Under the pieces are notes generated by a model. It did not search any database and was not told where the DNA came from. It worked only from the letters and a program-made list of their open reading frames with translations. A program made the translations under genes and the position numbers. From assembly GCF_900312745.1 (NCBI RefSeq), contig NZ_OMPD01000006.1, positions 124,001-188,000 of the forward strand: a stretch of 64,000 nt of DNA, written 5' to 3'. Positions 62,640-64,000 of the stretch are shown here, one piece after another; the first letter of the stretch is position 1; each line of letters opens with the position of its first letter. This DNA is from Aquimarina sp. AU58 (lineage in GTDB: Bacteria > Bacteroidota > Bacteroidia > Flavobacteriales > Flavobacteriaceae).

Positions 62640-63700
62640 AAACTATTCTTTTAATCGAAGATGATACGGCACTTAGAGAAAATACCGCAGAACTGTTGGA
62701 GCTTTCGGATTATAAAGTAATCACATCTCCTAATGGAAAAGTAGGTATTACCAAAGCAAAAGAAGAAAAGCCAGACATCATTGTTTGTGATATTATGATG
62801 CCAGAGGTTGATGGATATGGAGTACTTGAAGCACTATCCTATGATATAGCAACCAATCATATTCCTTTTATATTTTTGTCTGCAAAAACAGAACATAAAG
62901 AGATTCGAAAAGGAATGGACCTGGGAGCAGATGATTATCTAACCAAACCTTTTGAAGAGGAAGAACTATTGAGTGCAATCGAAAGTCGTCTTGCAAAAGC
63001 AGCATTACTCTCTAAAATTGTTAAAGACCAAGAATTTTCTACATCAGCAACAAATACTTCTGAAGATAGCGGACTTAGAAATTTACATGAGCTTAAGAAT
63101 TTTTTTGATGATCATGGTGAGATTTCTGAATTTAAAAAAGGAGAAGTAATCTATGAAGAAGGAGAACATTCTAATAACATATATTTGATTTTAAAAGGAG
63201 TTGTTAAAAGTCATAAGATGGATGAGAATGGTAAAGAATTAATCACTACTTTATACAAAACCGATGATTTCCTGGGGTTCACTTCGTTTATAGATAATAC
63301 TCCATATCTAGAATCGGCAACAGCAGTCGAAGATTCAGAATTAGCAGGAATATCAAAAAATAATCTAAAAGAGATATTAGAAAAGAGTAAAAATATTTCT
63401 CTTGAATTAATGGAGTTACTTACCGATAATCTTTCTGATATCAAAGAGCAATTATTACAAATGGCGTATAGCTCGGTACGTAAAAAAACGGCTCAAACCA
63501 TACTTCAATTTGCCGATGTATTGAATAAAAAACCTAAAGATAGTATAAAAATATCCAGAAATGATTTGGCTAGTGTTGCCGGGATTGCGACAGAAAGTTT
63601 GATACGCACACTATCTAGTTTTAAAAAAGATGGATTGATTGAAATTGAAGGGCGTAACATAAAAATTTTGGATTTACCTGGTCTTCAGTTAGTAGAATAA
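62636..63700 (+). CDS. Receiver-CRP/FNR fused response regulator
   Basis: A 354-residue protein with three parts: a receiver domain (about 1-120; IEDDTALREN, phospho-Asp in IIVCDIMMPEVDG, Lys in DDYLTKPFE), a cyclic-nucleotide-binding-type beta barrel (about 150-250; GEVIYEEGEHSNNIYLILKG) and a CRP-type helix-turn-helix (about 290-335; SRNDLASVAGIATESLIRTL). Glu320 and Arg324 match the TGA-contacting pair of FNR/CRP, so TGA-N6-TCA sites are expected. It is coupled to the PAS kinase by ATGA and probably controls its own operon and the sites S1-S6. Confidence 0.88.
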   Translation: MKTILLIEDDTALRENTAELLELSDYKVITSPNGKVGITKAKEEKPDIIVCDIMMPEVDGYGVLEALSYDIATNHIPFIFLSAKTEHKEIRKGMDLGADDYLTKPFEEEELLSAIESRLAKAALLSKIVKDQEFSTSATNTSEDSGLRNLHELKNFFDDHGEISEFKKGEVIYEEGEHSNNIYLILKGVVKSHKMDENGKELITTLYKTDDFLGFTSFIDNTPYLESATAVEDSELAGISKNNLKEILEKSKNISLELMELLTDNLSDIKEQLLQMAYSSVRKKTAQTILQFADVLNKKPKDSIKISRNDLASVAGIATESLIRTLSSFKKDGLIEIEGRNIKILDLPGLQLVE

Positions 63701-63719
63701 AAATACAAAAGCACCCAAA

Positions 63720-63763
63720 CTGATTTTTGTCATATTTTTCATGAGTACATCCTAATACATTTG
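63720..63763 (+). promoter_or_regulatory. Second uspA promoter with CRP/FNR-type site S6
   Basis: Site CTGAT-TTTT-GTCAT at 63720-63733 and exact -7 box TACATTTG at 63756-63763, spacing 36.5 nt. The ATG at 63785 is 22 nt after the box, the same as in the first uspA gene. Confidence 0.68.
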
Positions 63764-63784
63764 TTGTATTAGAAAGTATTAAAA

Positions 63785-64000
63785 ATGAAGAACATCCTGA
63801 TCCCTACAGATTTTTCTGAAAATTCGTGGAATGCGATTACATACGCATTATCATTTTTTAAAAGGGTGAAATGTAATTTTTATTTGTTACATGTCTCTCC
63901 CTTTGAAGAAATGATAGGAGGAGATTCTTTTTATGGTTCAAAAAAAACAGTCTTAGAAAAAAGCACCCAAAGCGATACAGAGCAAATGCAATTATTGCTT
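63785..64000 (+). CDS. Universal stress protein (N-terminal fragment, cut by window edge)
   Basis: 72 codons are visible, starting MKNILIPTDFSENSWNAITY and continuing into an alpha/beta UspA fold (CNFYLLHVSPFEEMIGG). The rest lies beyond the window. It lies 84 bp after the receiver-CRP gene and has its own promoter with site S6, so it is a likely direct target of that regulator. Confidence 0.85.
   Translation, partial: MKNILIPTDFSENSWNAITYALSFFKRVKCNFYLLHVSPFEEMIGGDSFYGSKKTVLEKSTQSDTEQMQLLL

Noticed and set aside
1..64000. tRNA, rRNA, insertion sequences, integrases and phage genes
   Set aside because: None was seen in the intergenic regions or among the proteins; base composition and gene order look like stable chromosome.

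Overview
The window looks like a chromosomal segment of a marine-type member of the Flavobacteriaceae (Bacteroidota). The signs are low GC content, promoters of the TAnnTTTG (-7) type, a type IX secretion C-terminal domain, TonB receptors with a CarboxypepD_reg-like head, surface lipoproteins with acidic residues after the lipid cysteine, and family-specific genes (DUF4271, DUF4296, fused phosphate transporter, CbpA/CbpM). I see no rRNA, tRNA, insertion sequence, phage or CRISPR array. Most genes are housekeeping genes in short operons closed by clear hairpin terminators.

Layout. 1-8.9 kb: Lrp/AsnC regulator (cut by the edge), saccharopine dehydrogenase-like gene, DUF423, pckA, hemD, DUF4271, and a polyprenol-phosphate mannosyltransferase / dihydroorotase / DUF4296 operon. 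9.0-13.1 kb: two tandem GG-leader RiPP precursors and an exported, membrane-anchored TPR-CHAT protease. 13.3-22.5 kb: tyrS, hibernation factor hpf, a MacAB-like exporter operon, and an mlaEFD lipid-transport operon. 22.7-30.6 kb: phosphoesterase, AraC regulator, acyltransferase, nfu-mrp, a Fic protein with repeat operators, an alkyltransferase-like protein, a LysE exporter and trmB. 31-49 kb: a phosphate island with a PhoR/PhoB-like pair, Pit transporter with PhoU-like tail, OprO/P-type porin, ChrA, a MORN-like protein, and two TonB-receptor / beta-helix-lipoprotein pairs. 49-55.8 kb: a T9SS-type secreted protein, a MATE pump, a CTD-only protein, a LuxE-like / transglutaminase-like / DUF350 operon, a YHS protein and acylphosphatase. 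56-64 kb: two UspA genes, deoC-deoD-thioredoxin, cbpA-cbpM, and a PAS kinase with a receiver-CRP regulator.

Two regulatory networks can be read from spacing alone. (1) Sites of the CRP/FNR form TGA-N6-TCA lie at the same distance (36.5-37.5 nt from site centre to the last base of the -7 box) in front of hpf, mlaE, both UspA genes and the PAS-kinase/receiver-CRP operon, plus one possible small RNA. The kinase PAS domain has the FixL-type His/Arg pair, so I propose a FixL-like kinase with a fused FixJ/FixK-like regulator, probably sensing oxygen or redox state. (2) TAACA repeats phased at exactly 11 bp, the geometry of PhoB boxes, precede the PhoB-like gene, pit, oprO, the MORN-like gene and both TonB receptors. 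At three promoters the last repeat lies 18 or 18+11 nt before TTTGC. This suggests that the TonB/beta-helix pairs belong to a phosphate-starvation regulon.

Functions are assigned by reading sequence and motifs. No database search was run, so family calls rest on recognition.
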